The notes: a model not told the origin generated them from the letters alone. Positions 19,524-29,209 are shown, counted from the first letter of the stretch. The stretch: DNA of 64,000 nt from Cellulomonas humilata (GCF_030814415.1 NZ_JAUSVB010000002.1:620001-684000); one strand, 5' to 3'. Numbers and translations are program-made.

Positions 19524-20402
19524 TCACACGCGCCGGACCGGCACGGTGGCGGCGAGGACGTCGAGGGTCGGGACCGTGGCAGCGGGTGCGCCCAGGTCGC
19601 GGGTGGTCACCGCCGTCGCGCCTGCCGCCGACGCTCGCGCGAGCGCGGCCTCGACCGGTAGGTCGTCCAGCACCCCGCTGAGCAGTCCCGCCAGGAACGC
19701 GTCGCCGGCGCCGTTGGTGTCGACGACGTCCGCCACCGGCGCGGCCGGCACCTCGATCCACCCGTCCGCGTCGAGCGCGAGCGCGCCGTTGCCTCCGTCG
19801 GTGCACACCGCGAGCCGGCACCCGCGGGCTACTGCGCCCGACAGGTACGCGCGTGGGTCGGTCAGTCGTGCGGCGCTGACCAGCAGCACGTCGGCGGCCG
19901 CGGCGAAGTCGCGCGGGTAGTCGGCGAGGCCGTCGTCGTCGTGCACGTCGCACCAGACCGGCACGCCCGCGGCTCGGGCGGCCGTCAGGAGCGGGCGGCT
20001 GTGGTCGGCGAGGTCGAGGACGGCCGCGTCGACGCCGTCGAGCGAGGGCACGGGACCGGGTCCCGGGGACGGCAGCTCCAGGTAGAGCGAGACGCGAGCG
20101 CCGTCGTCGGCCATCAGGTTGACGTGCCGCTCGGTGGCCGCGACCTCCTGGACGACGAGCAAGATCCGTGGGTGCGCGAGCGCAGCGCGGACCCGCGAGC
20201 CCTCGCCGTCGTCGCCGATCGCGGTGCGCAGGGTCACGTCGACACCGAGGGCGGCGAGCGTGAGCGCCTTGCCGGCCGAGGTGCCGCCGAGCCCGTCGTG
20301 ATGGCTGCTGGCGAAGAGCGTCTGCGAGCGCGGGTCGGGCAGTGCCGGGAGCCGGATCAGGGTGTTCCAGGAGGCGGGACCGTTGACGAGGACGTGGGGC
20401 AC
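19524..20402 (-). CDS. PfkB-family sugar kinase
   Basis: 292 residues from GTG 20402. The N-terminal substrate motif is GGTSAGKALTLAALG and the C-terminal signature is DTNGAGDAFLAG, with the catalytic Asp in GAGD. This is a ribokinase-like fold; the sugar is not identifiable. GTG 20402 is chosen because a TAGGGT box lies seven bases upstream; an in-frame GTG at 20411 is possible. Convergent with dusB. Confidence 0.85.
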   Translation of the reverse strand: MPHVLVNGPASWNTLIRLPALPDPRSQTLFASSHHDGLGGTSAGKALTLAALGVDVTLRTAIGDDGEGSRVRAALAHPRILLVVQEVAATERHVNLMADDGARVSLYLELPSPGPGPVPSLDGVDAAVLDLADHSRPLLTAARAAGVPVWCDVHDDDGLADYPRDFAAAADVLLVSAARLTDPRAYLSGAVARGCRLAVCTDGGNGALALDADGWIEVPAAPVADVVDTNGAGDAFLAGLLSGVLDDLPVEAALARASAAGATAVTTRDLGAPAATVPTLDVLAATVPVRRV

Positions 20403-20409
20403 GGGTCTC

Positions 20410-20415
20410 ACCCTA
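20410..20415 (-). promoter_or_regulatory. -10 TAGGGT of the PfkB-type kinase; leaderless
   Basis: Minus-strand TAGGGT (20415-20410) ends seven bases before GTG 20402. Confidence 0.5.
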
Positions 20416-20448
20416 GAAGTGACGAACGCGCTGCTCGCGGGCGACGCG

Positions 20449-22374
20449 TCAGTAGCACGCGTCGAGCGAGTAGATCGCGGTGTCCCCTGCGCGCGCCAGC
20501 ACGACGCCGTCGCGAGGCGCGGTGACGAACTCTCCGGGAGTCGCCTCGCGCCAGTAGGTCGAGTGCAAGGGGTAGGGGTCGACGTACACGGCGTGGGCTC
20601 CGAGCGCCCGGACGTCCGCGCACACGTGCGGGTCGACGCCGAGGTCAGCCAGGTGGTCGCTGACATACACCGCCTCCGGGCTGAGGAGCGTCGTGTGGTA
20701 CGGCTGGTTCACGCGCTGGCCGGTGAGCGCCGCAAGGTGGCCTGCGCCCGAGAAGGACGACCCGAGGAGCAGGTCGTCGGGATCGAGGCGGCCGCCGATG
20801 GTGCGGATCATGTCTTCCTCCGCCTGGCTGAGGTAGGGCACGCGGTCGAAAGTCGCCGGCCGATCCGGCACGCTCTGGCTGAAGGAGTCGTCGGCCAGGC
20901 TGGTCAAGGTGAGAGGTCCGAGACCGACCGCCAGCACGAGGAGCAGTCCACCGAGCACTGCCCGCCCGGCGTCCGCGCTCAGCCGTGCGGGCAGCTCGAC
21001 CCTCCGAGCTGCCTCGCGCACCGTCCAGACGACACCCGCGGCCGCGAGCGGTACGAGGAGCATCCCGACGACGGGCGCGATCCGCCGGGTCTCGGTGTAC
21101 CAGAGCCGCGTCACGCTGGACAGTGCGTCGATCGGCGACGCCGCGCACGCGTAGAGAGCGATCGCGAGAACGGCCGCGACCACGAGAGCCCTCCCTCGCC
21201 GCTGCCGGACGGCGACGACGGCTCCGACGACCGCGAGGACGGTGACGACGATCGGATAGACGGGCCATTCGCCCAGGTTCCCGGTCACGAGTCGCACCGC
21301 GAGCTCGGCGTACGGCTGAGGCGGCTTCTGGTGGATCGCCGCGACCACCTGAGCGGTCGAGCTCGAGCGGACGACGACGACGGCGGCGACCGCGGCAGCC
21401 ACCGCGGCAGTCATCGCGACCCGTCCGGGCCACCCCGTCGCCAGCCGACGGACGGGCGACGCGAGGGCCGGGACAACCCACGGGAGCGACAACAGCGCGA
21501 GCGTCAGACCCGCGTTCGGATGGACGAGCGTGATGCCGACGACTGCCAGCCCGAGGAGGAACCAGTCGGACGAGCGCCGGCGGCACACCTCGACGACACA
21601 GGCGAGGACGCCGGGCACGAGGCTCAGCGCGAAGGCGTTGGGGATGAGCCCGGGCTGCAGGGCGATCCCGAGGGGCGCCACGACGCCAGACGCCGCGAGC
21701 ACGGCCGTGACGGACGCGACCGAGGGGACGTCCGGGAAGACTGCCCGCGCCAGAGCCGCCATGCCGACGACCGTCGCCAGGACCACCGGCACGAGCGACG
21801 CGACGTTGACGGTCACCATCGCCCCGGACCACTGGGGAACGAGGGCCGTGACCGCGTGCCACGCGTGCGGGTAGAAGCTCACGGTCGCGCTGTCGGGGGC
21901 CGCGAGGCTCGCCAGGGACATGGGCGTGACGCGGCCGGCGGCCCGTGCATCCTGCACCGCGCTCAGGTGGAACAGCGCGTCCCAGGCGTTCAGTACGCGG
22001 TCCGGGCGACCCATCGCGACGACCACCGGGACGAGCTGACCGAGCACGCCGACGGCGATCGCCGCTCCGAGCACGGCACCGCCGCCGGGGCCCGCCGGAG
22101 CCGACGCGTCGGGTGAGCGCTGGCGGGTCCTGCGCACCAGGACGACGACGAGCACGGTCAGGCCCGTCGCAGCCGCCGCAGAGAGCCAGCTCCAGCGGAT
22201 CCCGACCGCATCCAGGAGGATCGAGAAGCACCCGAGCAGCCCGGCAGTCACGGCGGGCGCGATCGCGACGGCGTACAGACCCCGCATCCCGGCAGCGCGC
22301 GCGAGCAGCAGTCCGGGGGCCCAGAAGGCGACGACGCACAGCAGTGCGACGGGCGCCGCCCCCAACCAGCTCAT
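20449..22374 (-). CDS. large polytopic membrane protein, DUF6541-like
   Basis: 641 residues with roughly 13 hydrophobic helices up to about residue 495, then an extracytoplasmic domain of about 145 residues with the segment VPYLSQAEEDMIRTIGGRLD, resembling a GT-C-like membrane protein. I recall a similar domain of unknown function in actinobacteria; a role in cell-surface glycan assembly would fit but is not shown. The C-terminal domain contains two Cys (DPHVCADV and the penultimate Cys). Base composition is slightly less GC-rich in the intergenic flanks. Confidence 0.65.
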   Translation of the reverse strand: MSWLGAAPVALLCVVAFWAPGLLLARAAGMRGLYAVAIAPAVTAGLLGCFSILLDAVGIRWSWLSAAAATGLTVLVVVLVRRTRQRSPDASAPAGPGGGAVLGAAIAVGVLGQLVPVVVAMGRPDRVLNAWDALFHLSAVQDARAAGRVTPMSLASLAAPDSATVSFYPHAWHAVTALVPQWSGAMVTVNVASLVPVVLATVVGMAALARAVFPDVPSVASVTAVLAASGVVAPLGIALQPGLIPNAFALSLVPGVLACVVEVCRRRSSDWFLLGLAVVGITLVHPNAGLTLALLSLPWVVPALASPVRRLATGWPGRVAMTAAVAAAVAAVVVVRSSSTAQVVAAIHQKPPQPYAELAVRLVTGNLGEWPVYPIVVTVLAVVGAVVAVRQRRGRALVVAAVLAIALYACAASPIDALSSVTRLWYTETRRIAPVVGMLLVPLAAAGVVWTVREAARRVELPARLSADAGRAVLGGLLLVLAVGLGPLTLTSLADDSFSQSVPDRPATFDRVPYLSQAEEDMIRTIGGRLDPDDLLLGSSFSGAGHLAALTGQRVNQPYHTTLLSPEAVYVSDHLADLGVDPHVCADVRALGAHAVYVDPYPLHSTYWREATPGEFVTAPRDGVVLARAGDTAIYSLDACY

Positions 22375-22380
22375 GCACCT

Positions 22381-22386
22381 CTTATC
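22381..22386 (-). promoter_or_regulatory. possible -10 GATAAG of the membrane protein gene
   Basis: GATAAG on the minus strand ends six bases before ATG 22374. Confidence 0.3.
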
Positions 22387-22528
22387 GGCACATGCGGCCC
22401 AGAGTGAAGCGACTCGGCCTGTGAACCGGGTCGGGATCCGGATCGGGTTGTCTCCGGAGGCGGGGTCTCGTCCAGGACACGAGGCGCGGTACCCACCCGA
22501 CGTGCGGTCGACGCGCGATCATGAGCCC

Positions 22529-24799
22529 GTGAACGAGACGACGAGGTCCCGCGGACTCTCCGTGCTCAGCCTGCTGCTCCTCGTGCTGCTGACGGCGGTG
22601 AGCCTGTGGACGGTCTGGCCGCCCGCACCGGCCCCGGCCGACGCGCCCGCCGACACGTTCAGCGCGCAGCGCGCGTTCGAGCACGTGGAGGGCATCGGGC
22701 AGGAGGTCCATCCGGCCGGCAGCGAGGCCGCCGGCGACGTGCGGGACTACCTCGTCGACACGCTCACCGACCTCGGCCTGGAGCCCGAGGTGGTCGAGGG
22801 CGTCGGCGCGACGGGCGCCCTCGGCAGCGGGTACGGGCTGGCCGCCGTCGAGAACGTGGTCGCCGTCGTCCCCGGCTCGGACTCGACGGGCACCGTGTTC
22901 CTGGTCGCGCACTACGACTCGGTGCAGGTGTCCTACGGCGCCAACGACGACGGCGCCGGCACCGCGACCCTGCTCGAGACCGTCCGCGCGCTGCGCGAGG
23001 GACCGCCGCTGACGAACGACCTCGTCCTGCTGTTCACGGACGCCGAAGAGGCCTGCCTGTGCGGGGCCGAGGCGTTCGTGCACGACGACCCGCTCGGCGC
23101 CGACGGCGGCGTGGTGCTCAACTTCGAGGCCCGCGGCTCGTCCGGCCCGGCGATCATGTTCGAGACGTCGCGCGGCAACGCCGCCCTGGTCGACGTCTAC
23201 TCGACCGTCCCGCACCCCGTCGGCAGCTCCATGGCCGTCGAGGTCTACCGGATCCTGCCCAACGACACCGACTTCTCGCCGTTCCGGGAAGAGGCGCGGT
23301 TCACCGGTCTCAACACTGCGTACATCGACGGGTCTGCGGCATACCACACGCCCGAGGACCGGCCCGAGTACATGGACCTCGCGAGCCTGCAGCACCACGG
23401 GGCGAACGCCCTCGCGCTGGCACGAGCGCTCGGCGACGACGACATCTCCGCGCTGAGCGTCCCGTCGGCGAACGACGCCACCTACTTCCCGGCGTTCGGG
23501 GAGCTCGCGCGCTACCCCGGCTGGCTCGTGTGGCCGGTCGCGGTCCTCGCCGCGCTCGCGGTCGTCGCGCTCGGCTGGCTCTCGGTGCGTCGCGAGCTGG
23601 TCACCGGACGCCGGCTGGCCGCGGGCTTCGCGTGGGCCCTGGCGCCGATCGTGGTCGTCGTGGTCGTGGCGCAGCTGTTCTGGATGCTGCTCGTCGCGCT
23701 GCGGCCCGGGTACGCCGAGCTGCTCGACCCGTGGCAGCCCTGGTGGTTCCGGGCCGCGCTCGTCGCCCTCGTGGTCACCGTCCTGCTGGTGTGGTTCGGC
23801 GCGCTGCGCGACCGGCTCGGCGCCCCCGCGCTGGTCGTCGGGGCGCTCGGGTGGCTGGCCGTGCTGGGCCTCGTCCTCGCGTCGGTCACGCCGGGCGGCT
23901 CGTACCTGGCTGCGCTGCCGGCCCTCGCCGGAGGCGTCGGCGGCATCGTCGCGCTGCGCCTCGGGGACACCTCCCGCGTCGTGGTGCACACGGTCGTCGG
24001 GGCTGTCGCGGTCGTCGTGCTCGCGCCCATCGTGCTGCTGTTCCTGCCGGCCCTCGGGCTCGCGACGGGTGCGGCTCCGGCGCTGTTCGCGATCCTGCTC
24101 GGGCTCGCGCTGCTGCCGGTCCTCGACGGTCTGGTCCCGCGGGGTCGACGGTCGCTGCTCCCGGCGCTCGGAGCCGGGGTGGTCGCGGTCGCCTGCGTCG
24201 GCGTGGGGCTCGTGGTCGACCAGTTCGACGAGGAGCATCCCCTGCCGACGCAGCTCATGTACGCGCTGGACGCGGACTCCGGGGACGCCTGGTGGGTCAG
24301 CTCGGAGATCAGCCCCAGCGGCTGGACCGGACAGTTCGTCTCGGAGCACGAGGACGTCCACGCGACGTTCCCGCTGCTCGGCACCGACGTGTGGACCGGG
24401 CAGGCCGAGGCGGCGGACCTGGCCGCGCCCGAGGTGACGACGGACTCCGACACGACGACGGACGGCGTCCGCACGCTCGAGCTGACCATCACCCCGCAGC
24501 GGGACGTGCGACTGGTGTCCCTGACCATCGCGGACGGGGGAGTGCAGTCCGCACAGATCGAGGGCCGGGACGTCCCGGTGGCCGACGGCACGCTCGCCGC
24601 GGTGTTCAACGCGCCGCAGGCCGGCGGCGTGCACGTCACGCTCACGTTGTCCGGTGACGACGAGGCGGTGCTGCAGGTGGCGGACGGCAGCGACGGGCTC
24701 GAGGACCTGCCCGGCTTCGAGCCGCGCCCCGCCGGCGTGGGGATCCTGGGGTCGCACACGAGCGAGCTGGTGCTGGTGGGAACGACCGTCACGCTCTAG
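22529..24799 (+). CDS. membrane-embedded M28-family metallopeptidase
   Basis: 756 residues from GTG 22529. Signal-anchor helix (about 14-32), then an extracytoplasmic M28 domain with apparent zinc ligands: His128 in VAHYDSV, Asp in GANDDGAG, the DAEEACLCGAEAF catalytic Glu pair, an Asp/Glu in NFEARGSSG, and His in AAYHTPEDRPEY. About seven helices follow (residues about 330-560), then a beta-rich soluble tail. The layout recalls Fxna/vacuolar-type M28 peptidases. Substrate unknown. The start avoids a long upstream shadow. Its TAG stop is part of the next promoter. Confidence 0.8.
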   Translation: MNETTRSRGLSVLSLLLLVLLTAVSLWTVWPPAPAPADAPADTFSAQRAFEHVEGIGQEVHPAGSEAAGDVRDYLVDTLTDLGLEPEVVEGVGATGALGSGYGLAAVENVVAVVPGSDSTGTVFLVAHYDSVQVSYGANDDGAGTATLLETVRALREGPPLTNDLVLLFTDAEEACLCGAEAFVHDDPLGADGGVVLNFEARGSSGPAIMFETSRGNAALVDVYSTVPHPVGSSMAVEVYRILPNDTDFSPFREEARFTGLNTAYIDGSAAYHTPEDRPEYMDLASLQHHGANALALARALGDDDISALSVPSANDATYFPAFGELARYPGWLVWPVAVLAALAVVALGWLSVRRELVTGRRLAAGFAWALAPIVVVVVVAQLFWMLLVALRPGYAELLDPWQPWWFRAALVALVVTVLLVWFGALRDRLGAPALVVGALGWLAVLGLVLASVTPGGSYLAALPALAGGVGGIVALRLGDTSRVVVHTVVGAVAVVVLAPIVLLFLPALGLATGAAPALFAILLGLALLPVLDGLVPRGRRSLLPALGAGVVAVACVGVGLVVDQFDEEHPLPTQLMYALDADSGDAWWVSSEISPSGWTGQFVSEHEDVHATFPLLGTDVWTGQAEAADLAAPEVTTDSDTTTDGVRTLELTITPQRDVRLVSLTIADGGVQSAQIEGRDVPVADGTLAAVFNAPQAGGVHVTLTLSGDDEAVLQVADGSDGLEDLPGFEPRPAGVGILGSHTSELVLVGTTVTL

Positions 24800-24802
24800 G
24801 GT
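24797..24802 (+). promoter_or_regulatory. -10 TAGGGT of the amylase gene, embedded in the upstream stop
   Basis: TAGGGT shares its TAG with the peptidase stop codon. Transcription would start near 24809, just before the palindromic operator. Confidence 0.45.
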
Positions 24803-24810
24803 GGGCCGTC

Positions 24811-24836
24811 CTGCAAGTTGCTGCAACGAGTTGCAG
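24811..24836 (+). promoter_or_regulatory. LacI-type operator before the amylase gene
   Basis: CTGCAAC-GA-GTTGCAG (24821-24836) is a perfect 7-2-7 palindrome, preceded by the half-site CTGCAAGTTG. Repressor bound here would sit just downstream of the inferred start of transcription. The LacI protein at 28136-29209 is the natural candidate. Confidence 0.6.
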
Positions 24837-24846
24837 CCCGCTCCGG

Positions 24847-26271
24847 ATGGTGACGATGACGCGCCTGCCCGCCCGTGCGACCGCCCTGGTCGGTGCGCTG
24901 ATGCTCCTCGCCGCCTGCTCGGGCACGCCGGAGCCGTCCGCCGCCGACCAACGTCGTGACGTCGGAGTCCAGCTGTTCCAGTGGACGTGGGACGCGATCG
25001 CCGCGGAGTGCACCGACACCCTCGGCCCGGACGGCTACGCGTGGGTGCTCACCAGCCCCCCGCAGGAGCACATCGTGGGCGAGGAGTGGTGGACGTCGTA
25101 CCAGCCGGTGAGCTACCGGGTGGAGTCGCGGCTGGGCACGCGCGAGCAGTACGCGGCGATGGTGCAGACGTGCCACGACGCGGGCGTCGACGTGTGGGCC
25201 GACGCGGTGATCAACCACATGACCGGCCAGGACACGCCCGGCACCGGGTGCGCGGGCTCGTCGTACACGCACTACGAGTACCCCGGGATCTGGACGGACG
25301 CCGACTTCCACCACTGCGGGCTGACCCCGAACGACGACATCGCCAGCTACCAGGACGCGGCTCAGGTGCAGACCTGCGAGCTGGTGAACCTGGCCGACCT
25401 GGCCACCGAGACCGAGCGCGTCCGGTCGACGATCACGACGTACCTGGAGGACCTGCTCTCCCTCGGGATCGACGGCTTCCGCATCGACGCGGCCAAGCAC
25501 ATGCCCCCCGAGGACATCGGCGCGATCATCGCGGGGCTGCCCGAGGGGACGGGCATCGCGCAGGAGGTCATCCGGGGCAGCGGCGAGCCGATCACGCCGG
25601 ATCAGTACCTCGGCAACGGTCAGGTCTACGAGTTCGCGTACGCCAAGGAGCTCCAGGGCGTGCTCGCGGGCTCTCCGGGGCTGGCGCTCGACCTGGGTAC
25701 GTCCTCGACCTGGGTGCCGTCCGACCAGGCGGTGGTGTTCGTCGACAACCACGACACCGAGCGCAACGGCTCCACGCTCAGCTACGTCGACGGCGACCAG
25801 TACGCGCTGGCGAACGTCCTCATGCTCGCGGGCTCGTACGGCACCCCGGTGGTCTACAGCGGCTACGCGTTCTCCGACCGCGACGCCGGGCCGTCGCAGG
25901 ACGGTGACGGCCGGGTGCTCGACGCCGCGTGCGGTGAGGACCCGCAGGACGGCGACTGGGTCTGCCAGCACCGCTGGCCGCAGATCGCCGGCATGGTCGG
26001 CTGGCGCAACGTCGTCGGCGACGCGGCCCGGGTCGACGAGTGGTCGGAGGGCGACGCCGTCGCGTTCGGGCGTGGCGAGCGCGGGTTCGTCGTGGTCAAC
26101 GCCGGTGACGACGAGCTGCGTGCCGACCTGGCGACGAGCCTGCCCGACGGGGACTACTGCGACGTGTTGTCGACCGACGACTGCGCAGCGTCGACGGTGC
26201 GCGACGGCATGATCACGGTCGCCGTGCCGCCACGTGCTGCGCAGGCGTGGGACGTGTCCGCGCGCCCCTGA
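24847..26271 (+). CDS. GH13 alpha-amylase, secreted lipoprotein
   Basis: 474 residues. Signal peptide with lipobox LAAC (Cys24), so the enzyme is anchored outside the membrane. The catalytic barrel begins at VGVQLFQWTWDAIAAEC. GH13 conserved regions: VWADAVINHM, GFRIDAAKH (nucleophile Asp214), a general acid in IAQEVI (Glu240) and VDNHDTERN (Asp303). Short C-terminal beta domain. It should cut starch to maltodextrins for the MalEFG importer downstream. An alternative start is ATG 24856; no strong ribosome-binding site separates the two. Confidence 0.93.
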   Translation: MVTMTRLPARATALVGALMLLAACSGTPEPSAADQRRDVGVQLFQWTWDAIAAECTDTLGPDGYAWVLTSPPQEHIVGEEWWTSYQPVSYRVESRLGTREQYAAMVQTCHDAGVDVWADAVINHMTGQDTPGTGCAGSSYTHYEYPGIWTDADFHHCGLTPNDDIASYQDAAQVQTCELVNLADLATETERVRSTITTYLEDLLSLGIDGFRIDAAKHMPPEDIGAIIAGLPEGTGIAQEVIRGSGEPITPDQYLGNGQVYEFAYAKELQGVLAGSPGLALDLGTSSTWVPSDQAVVFVDNHDTERNGSTLSYVDGDQYALANVLMLAGSYGTPVVYSGYAFSDRDAGPSQDGDGRVLDAACGEDPQDGDWVCQHRWPQIAGMVGWRNVVGDAARVDEWSEGDAVAFGRGERGFVVVNAGDDELRADLATSLPDGDYCDVLSTDDCAASTVRDGMITVAVPPRAAQAWDVSARP

Positions 26272-26276
26272 ACGCC

Positions 26277-26307
26277 GAACGGCCCCGCCGCTAGGGCGGG
26301 GCCGTTC
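26277..26307. terminator. bidirectional terminator
   Basis: GAACGGCCCCGCC pairs perfectly with GGCGGGGCCGTTC around GCTAG, between the convergent amylase and alpha-glucosidase genes. Confidence 0.8.
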
Positions 26308-26317
26308 GTCATGCAGA

Positions 26318-28054
26318 TCAGACCGTGTAGCGCGCCCAGATCGTCGCGTCGGACGGCACCAGGACCGAACGGTCGGCGTCGACCGACGGGTCGATCGAGG
26401 CCAGCAGCACCTGCGCCCCGGCGGGCAGCGCCACGGCCTCGGCGCCCAGGTTGGCGACGACCAGCACGTCCCGGTTCACGAACGCGATGACGTCGTCGCC
26501 GAGGCCGTGCAGCCACTCCATCCCGCCCGAGCCCAGACCCGACTCGCGGCGCAGCTGGAGCGCCGACCGGTAGGTCTCGTACGTCGACCCGGCGACACCG
26601 CGCTGGGCGTCCAGCGCGTACGAGGCCCATGCCGCCGGCTGGGGGAGCCACGTCACGCCCGTCGGCGAGAAGCCGAAGCCCTCCTCGGCCGAGGCCCAGG
26701 GCAGCGGTACGCGGCAGCCGTCGCGACCGCGCTCCGCGCCGCCGGTCCGGAAGAACGCCGGGTCCTGACGCAGGTCGTCGTCGAGCGACGTGTGGTCGGG
26801 CAGGCCGAGCTCCTCGCCCTGGTACAGGTACGCCGAACCGGGCAGGCCGAGCATCAGCAGGGACGCGCAGCGGGCGCGCTGAAGGCCGAGCGCCTCGTCG
26901 GGCTGCTCGTCGCCGTGCCCGATGCCGTTCGGGCGCGAGCCGGGCTCCGCCAGACCGAGCCGCGACGCGTGCCGGACGACGTCGTGGTTGGACAGCACCC
27001 AGGTGGTCGGGGCGCCGACGGCGTCCGACGCGCGGTAGGAGGCCTCGACGACCGTGCGCAGCGCCGGGGCGTCCCAGTGCGTCGCCAGGAACGCGAAGTT
27101 GAAGGCCTGCTGCATCTCGTCGGGCCGCACGTAGCGGCTCAGCCGGGACAGCGGCTCCACCCAGGCCTCGGCGACGAGCGCGCGGTCGCCGGGGTACTCG
27201 GCGAGGACCGTGTTCCAGGCGCGGTAGATGTCGTGCACGCCGTCCTGGTCGAACATCGGGCCCTGGTTGCCGGCGCCGGAGACGGTGTCGGTGGGCTCGA
27301 CGTCGTCGGACCCCTCGATCATGGAGACGTGACCGTCCCAGTCGGGCAGCCCGGGCGCCTTGACCATGCCGTGCGCGACGTCGATGCGGAAGCCGTCGAC
27401 CCCGCGGTCGAGCCAGAACCGCAGCACGTCCTCGAACTCGGAGCGCACCTCGGGGTGCTCCCAGTCCAGGTCGGGCTGGCGCGAGTCGAACAGGTGCAGG
27501 AACCACTCACCGGGGGTGCCGTCGGGGTTCGTCGTCCGCGTCCACGCCGGTCCGCCGAAGATCGACTGCCAGTTGTTGGGCGGCTCGGTCCCGTCGACGC
27601 CACGCCCCTCGCGGAACAGGTACCGGGCGCGCTCCGGCGAGCCGGGTCCGGCGGCCAGCGCCGCCTGGAACCAGACGTGCTCGTCGGAGGTGTGGTTGGG
27701 CACCAGGTCGACGATCACGCGCAGGCCGAGGCGGTGGGCGCGCTCGAGCATCTCGTCGAAGTCGGCGAGCGTGCCGAAGAGCGGGTCGACGTCGCGGTAG
27801 TCGGCCACGTCGTACCCGGCGTCGGCCTGCGGGGACCGGTAGAACGGCGAGAGCCACACGGCGTCCACGCCGAGCTCGGCCAGGTGGTCCAGGCGCGAGG
27901 TCACGCCGGGCAGGTCACCGATGCCGTCGCCGGACGCGTCGGCGAACGAGCGCGGGTAGACCTGGTAGATCACGGCATCCCGCCACCACTCGCCCTCAGG
28001 CGCTCCGGCGGTGTGCACCAGGGTGCGCAGGGGTCGGGTGTCGAACGTCGTCAT
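26318..28054 (-). CDS. GH13 alpha-glucosidase (oligo-1,6/maltodextrin type)
   Basis: 578 residues from ATG 28054, with GTGAGG eight bases upstream. No signal peptide, so cytoplasmic. Conserved regions: WWRDAVIYQVYPRSFAD, LRVIVDLVPNHTSDEH, VDGFRIDVAHGM (nucleophile Asp), LVAEAWVEP (acid/base Glu) and VLSNHDVVRH. The order and the V after NHD fit alpha-glucosidases acting on short oligosaccharides. It lies downstream of the LacI gene on the same strand, 81 bases apart, so cotranscription is likely. Confidence 0.9.
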   Translation of the reverse strand: MTTFDTRPLRTLVHTAGAPEGEWWRDAVIYQVYPRSFADASGDGIGDLPGVTSRLDHLAELGVDAVWLSPFYRSPQADAGYDVADYRDVDPLFGTLADFDEMLERAHRLGLRVIVDLVPNHTSDEHVWFQAALAAGPGSPERARYLFREGRGVDGTEPPNNWQSIFGGPAWTRTTNPDGTPGEWFLHLFDSRQPDLDWEHPEVRSEFEDVLRFWLDRGVDGFRIDVAHGMVKAPGLPDWDGHVSMIEGSDDVEPTDTVSGAGNQGPMFDQDGVHDIYRAWNTVLAEYPGDRALVAEAWVEPLSRLSRYVRPDEMQQAFNFAFLATHWDAPALRTVVEASYRASDAVGAPTTWVLSNHDVVRHASRLGLAEPGSRPNGIGHGDEQPDEALGLQRARCASLLMLGLPGSAYLYQGEELGLPDHTSLDDDLRQDPAFFRTGGAERGRDGCRVPLPWASAEEGFGFSPTGVTWLPQPAAWASYALDAQRGVAGSTYETYRSALQLRRESGLGSGGMEWLHGLGDDVIAFVNRDVLVVANLGAEAVALPAGAQVLLASIDPSVDADRSVLVPSDATIWARYTV

Positions 28055-28135
28055 GCGGGCATGCCTCACTTCGGGGGGTGTCAGAAGGGGGAGGCGCCGT
28101 TGCCGAACAGGGGTCCCGGAGAACTCACGGTCCGG

Positions 28136-29209
28136 TCAGAGTACGGCGGGAGCCTCAGCGGTCACAGCGACCGAGGTCAGAACGGGTGCGGCGCCCGTGG
28201 AGCCGCGGACGATGAGCTCGGGGTGGAACTTCAGCTCGGTCCGGGACGCAGGGGTGCCGTTGATCTCGCCGACGAGCGCCGAGACCGCGGCGTGCCCCAT
28301 GGACAGCACCGGCTGGCGCACGGTGGTCAGCGGCGGGTCCGTGAACGCGATCAACGGGGAGTCGTCGAAGCCGACCACCGACAGGTCGCCCGGTACCGAC
28401 AGCCCGCGCGAGCGGGCCGCACGGATGGCTCCGAGCGCCATGAGGTCCGAGCCGCAGATGATCGCGGTGTGCCCCGAGTCGATCAGCTCGAGGGCCGCCG
28501 CCTGGCCACCCTCGACCGTGAACAGCGTCGTGACGACGTGACCGTCGGGGTCCGTGACGCCGAGGTGGCGTTCCAGGTTGACCGCGAACTCCACCCGTTT
28601 GCGGGCGGCCGGGACGAAGCGCTCCGGGCCGATCGCTAGGCCGATCGAGCGATGGCCGAGCGAGACCAGGTGCCGGAACGCGAGGTCCAGCGCGGCGGAG
28701 TCGTCGGTCGACACCGACGGGGCGTCGACCCCCTCGGCGAAGCCGTTGACCAGGACGATCGGCATCCCGCGGCTGCGCAGGCGGTGGTACCGCTCCTTGC
28801 TGGCGGTCGTGTCGGCGTGCAGGCCCGACACGAAGACGATCCCGTCGACGGCGTGCTCGAGCAGCATCTCGACGTACTGGTCCTCGGTGGTCCCGCCTGG
28901 CGACTGCGTGCACAGCAACGGCGTGTACCCCCGCTCGGTCAACATCGTCTCGATGACCTGCGCGAACGCCGGGAACACCGGGTTCGAGAGCTCGGGCACC
29001 ACGAGGCCGACGAGGCCGGCGGAACGTGTGCGCAGCTTCTCGGGCCGTTCGTACCCGAGCACGTCGAGGGCCGCCAGCACGGCTTGCCGCGCCTGGGCCG
29101 ACACGCCGTGCTTGCCGTTGAGGACCCGAGACACCGTTGCCGTGCTGACGCCGGCCTGTTCGGCCAGGTCCGTCAGTCGGGTGCGCACAGGCGGCAGCGT
29201 AGGGGACAC
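28136..29209 (-). CDS. malR: LacI-family transcriptional regulator, probable maltose repressor
   Basis: 357 residues from GTG 29209, chosen because GAGGAGG lies four bases upstream; an in-frame ATG at 29236 gives nine more residues. Helix-turn-helix TRLTDLAEQAGVSTATVSRVLN then the hinge and a periplasmic-binding-type effector domain. Divergent from malE and flanked on both sides by GH13 genes, so control of maltodextrin use is a strong inference. The gene symbol rests on context only. Confidence 0.85.
   Translation of the reverse strand: MSPTLPPVRTRLTDLAEQAGVSTATVSRVLNGKHGVSAQARQAVLAALDVLGYERPEKLRTRSAGLVGLVVPELSNPVFPAFAQVIETMLTERGYTPLLCTQSPGGTTEDQYVEMLLEHAVDGIVFVSGLHADTTASKERYHRLRSRGMPIVLVNGFAEGVDAPSVSTDDSAALDLAFRHLVSLGHRSIGLAIGPERFVPAARKRVEFAVNLERHLGVTDPDGHVVTTLFTVEGGQAAALELIDSGHTAIICGSDLMALGAIRAARSRGLSVPGDLSVVGFDDSPLIAFTDPPLTTVRQPVLSMGHAAVSALVGEINGTPASRTELKFHPELIVRGSTGAAPVLTSVAVTAEAPAVL

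Noticed and set aside
20362..22116. Plus-strand ORF opposite the large membrane protein.
   Set aside because: Charged, repetitive shadow; the minus-strand frame has coherent membrane helices.
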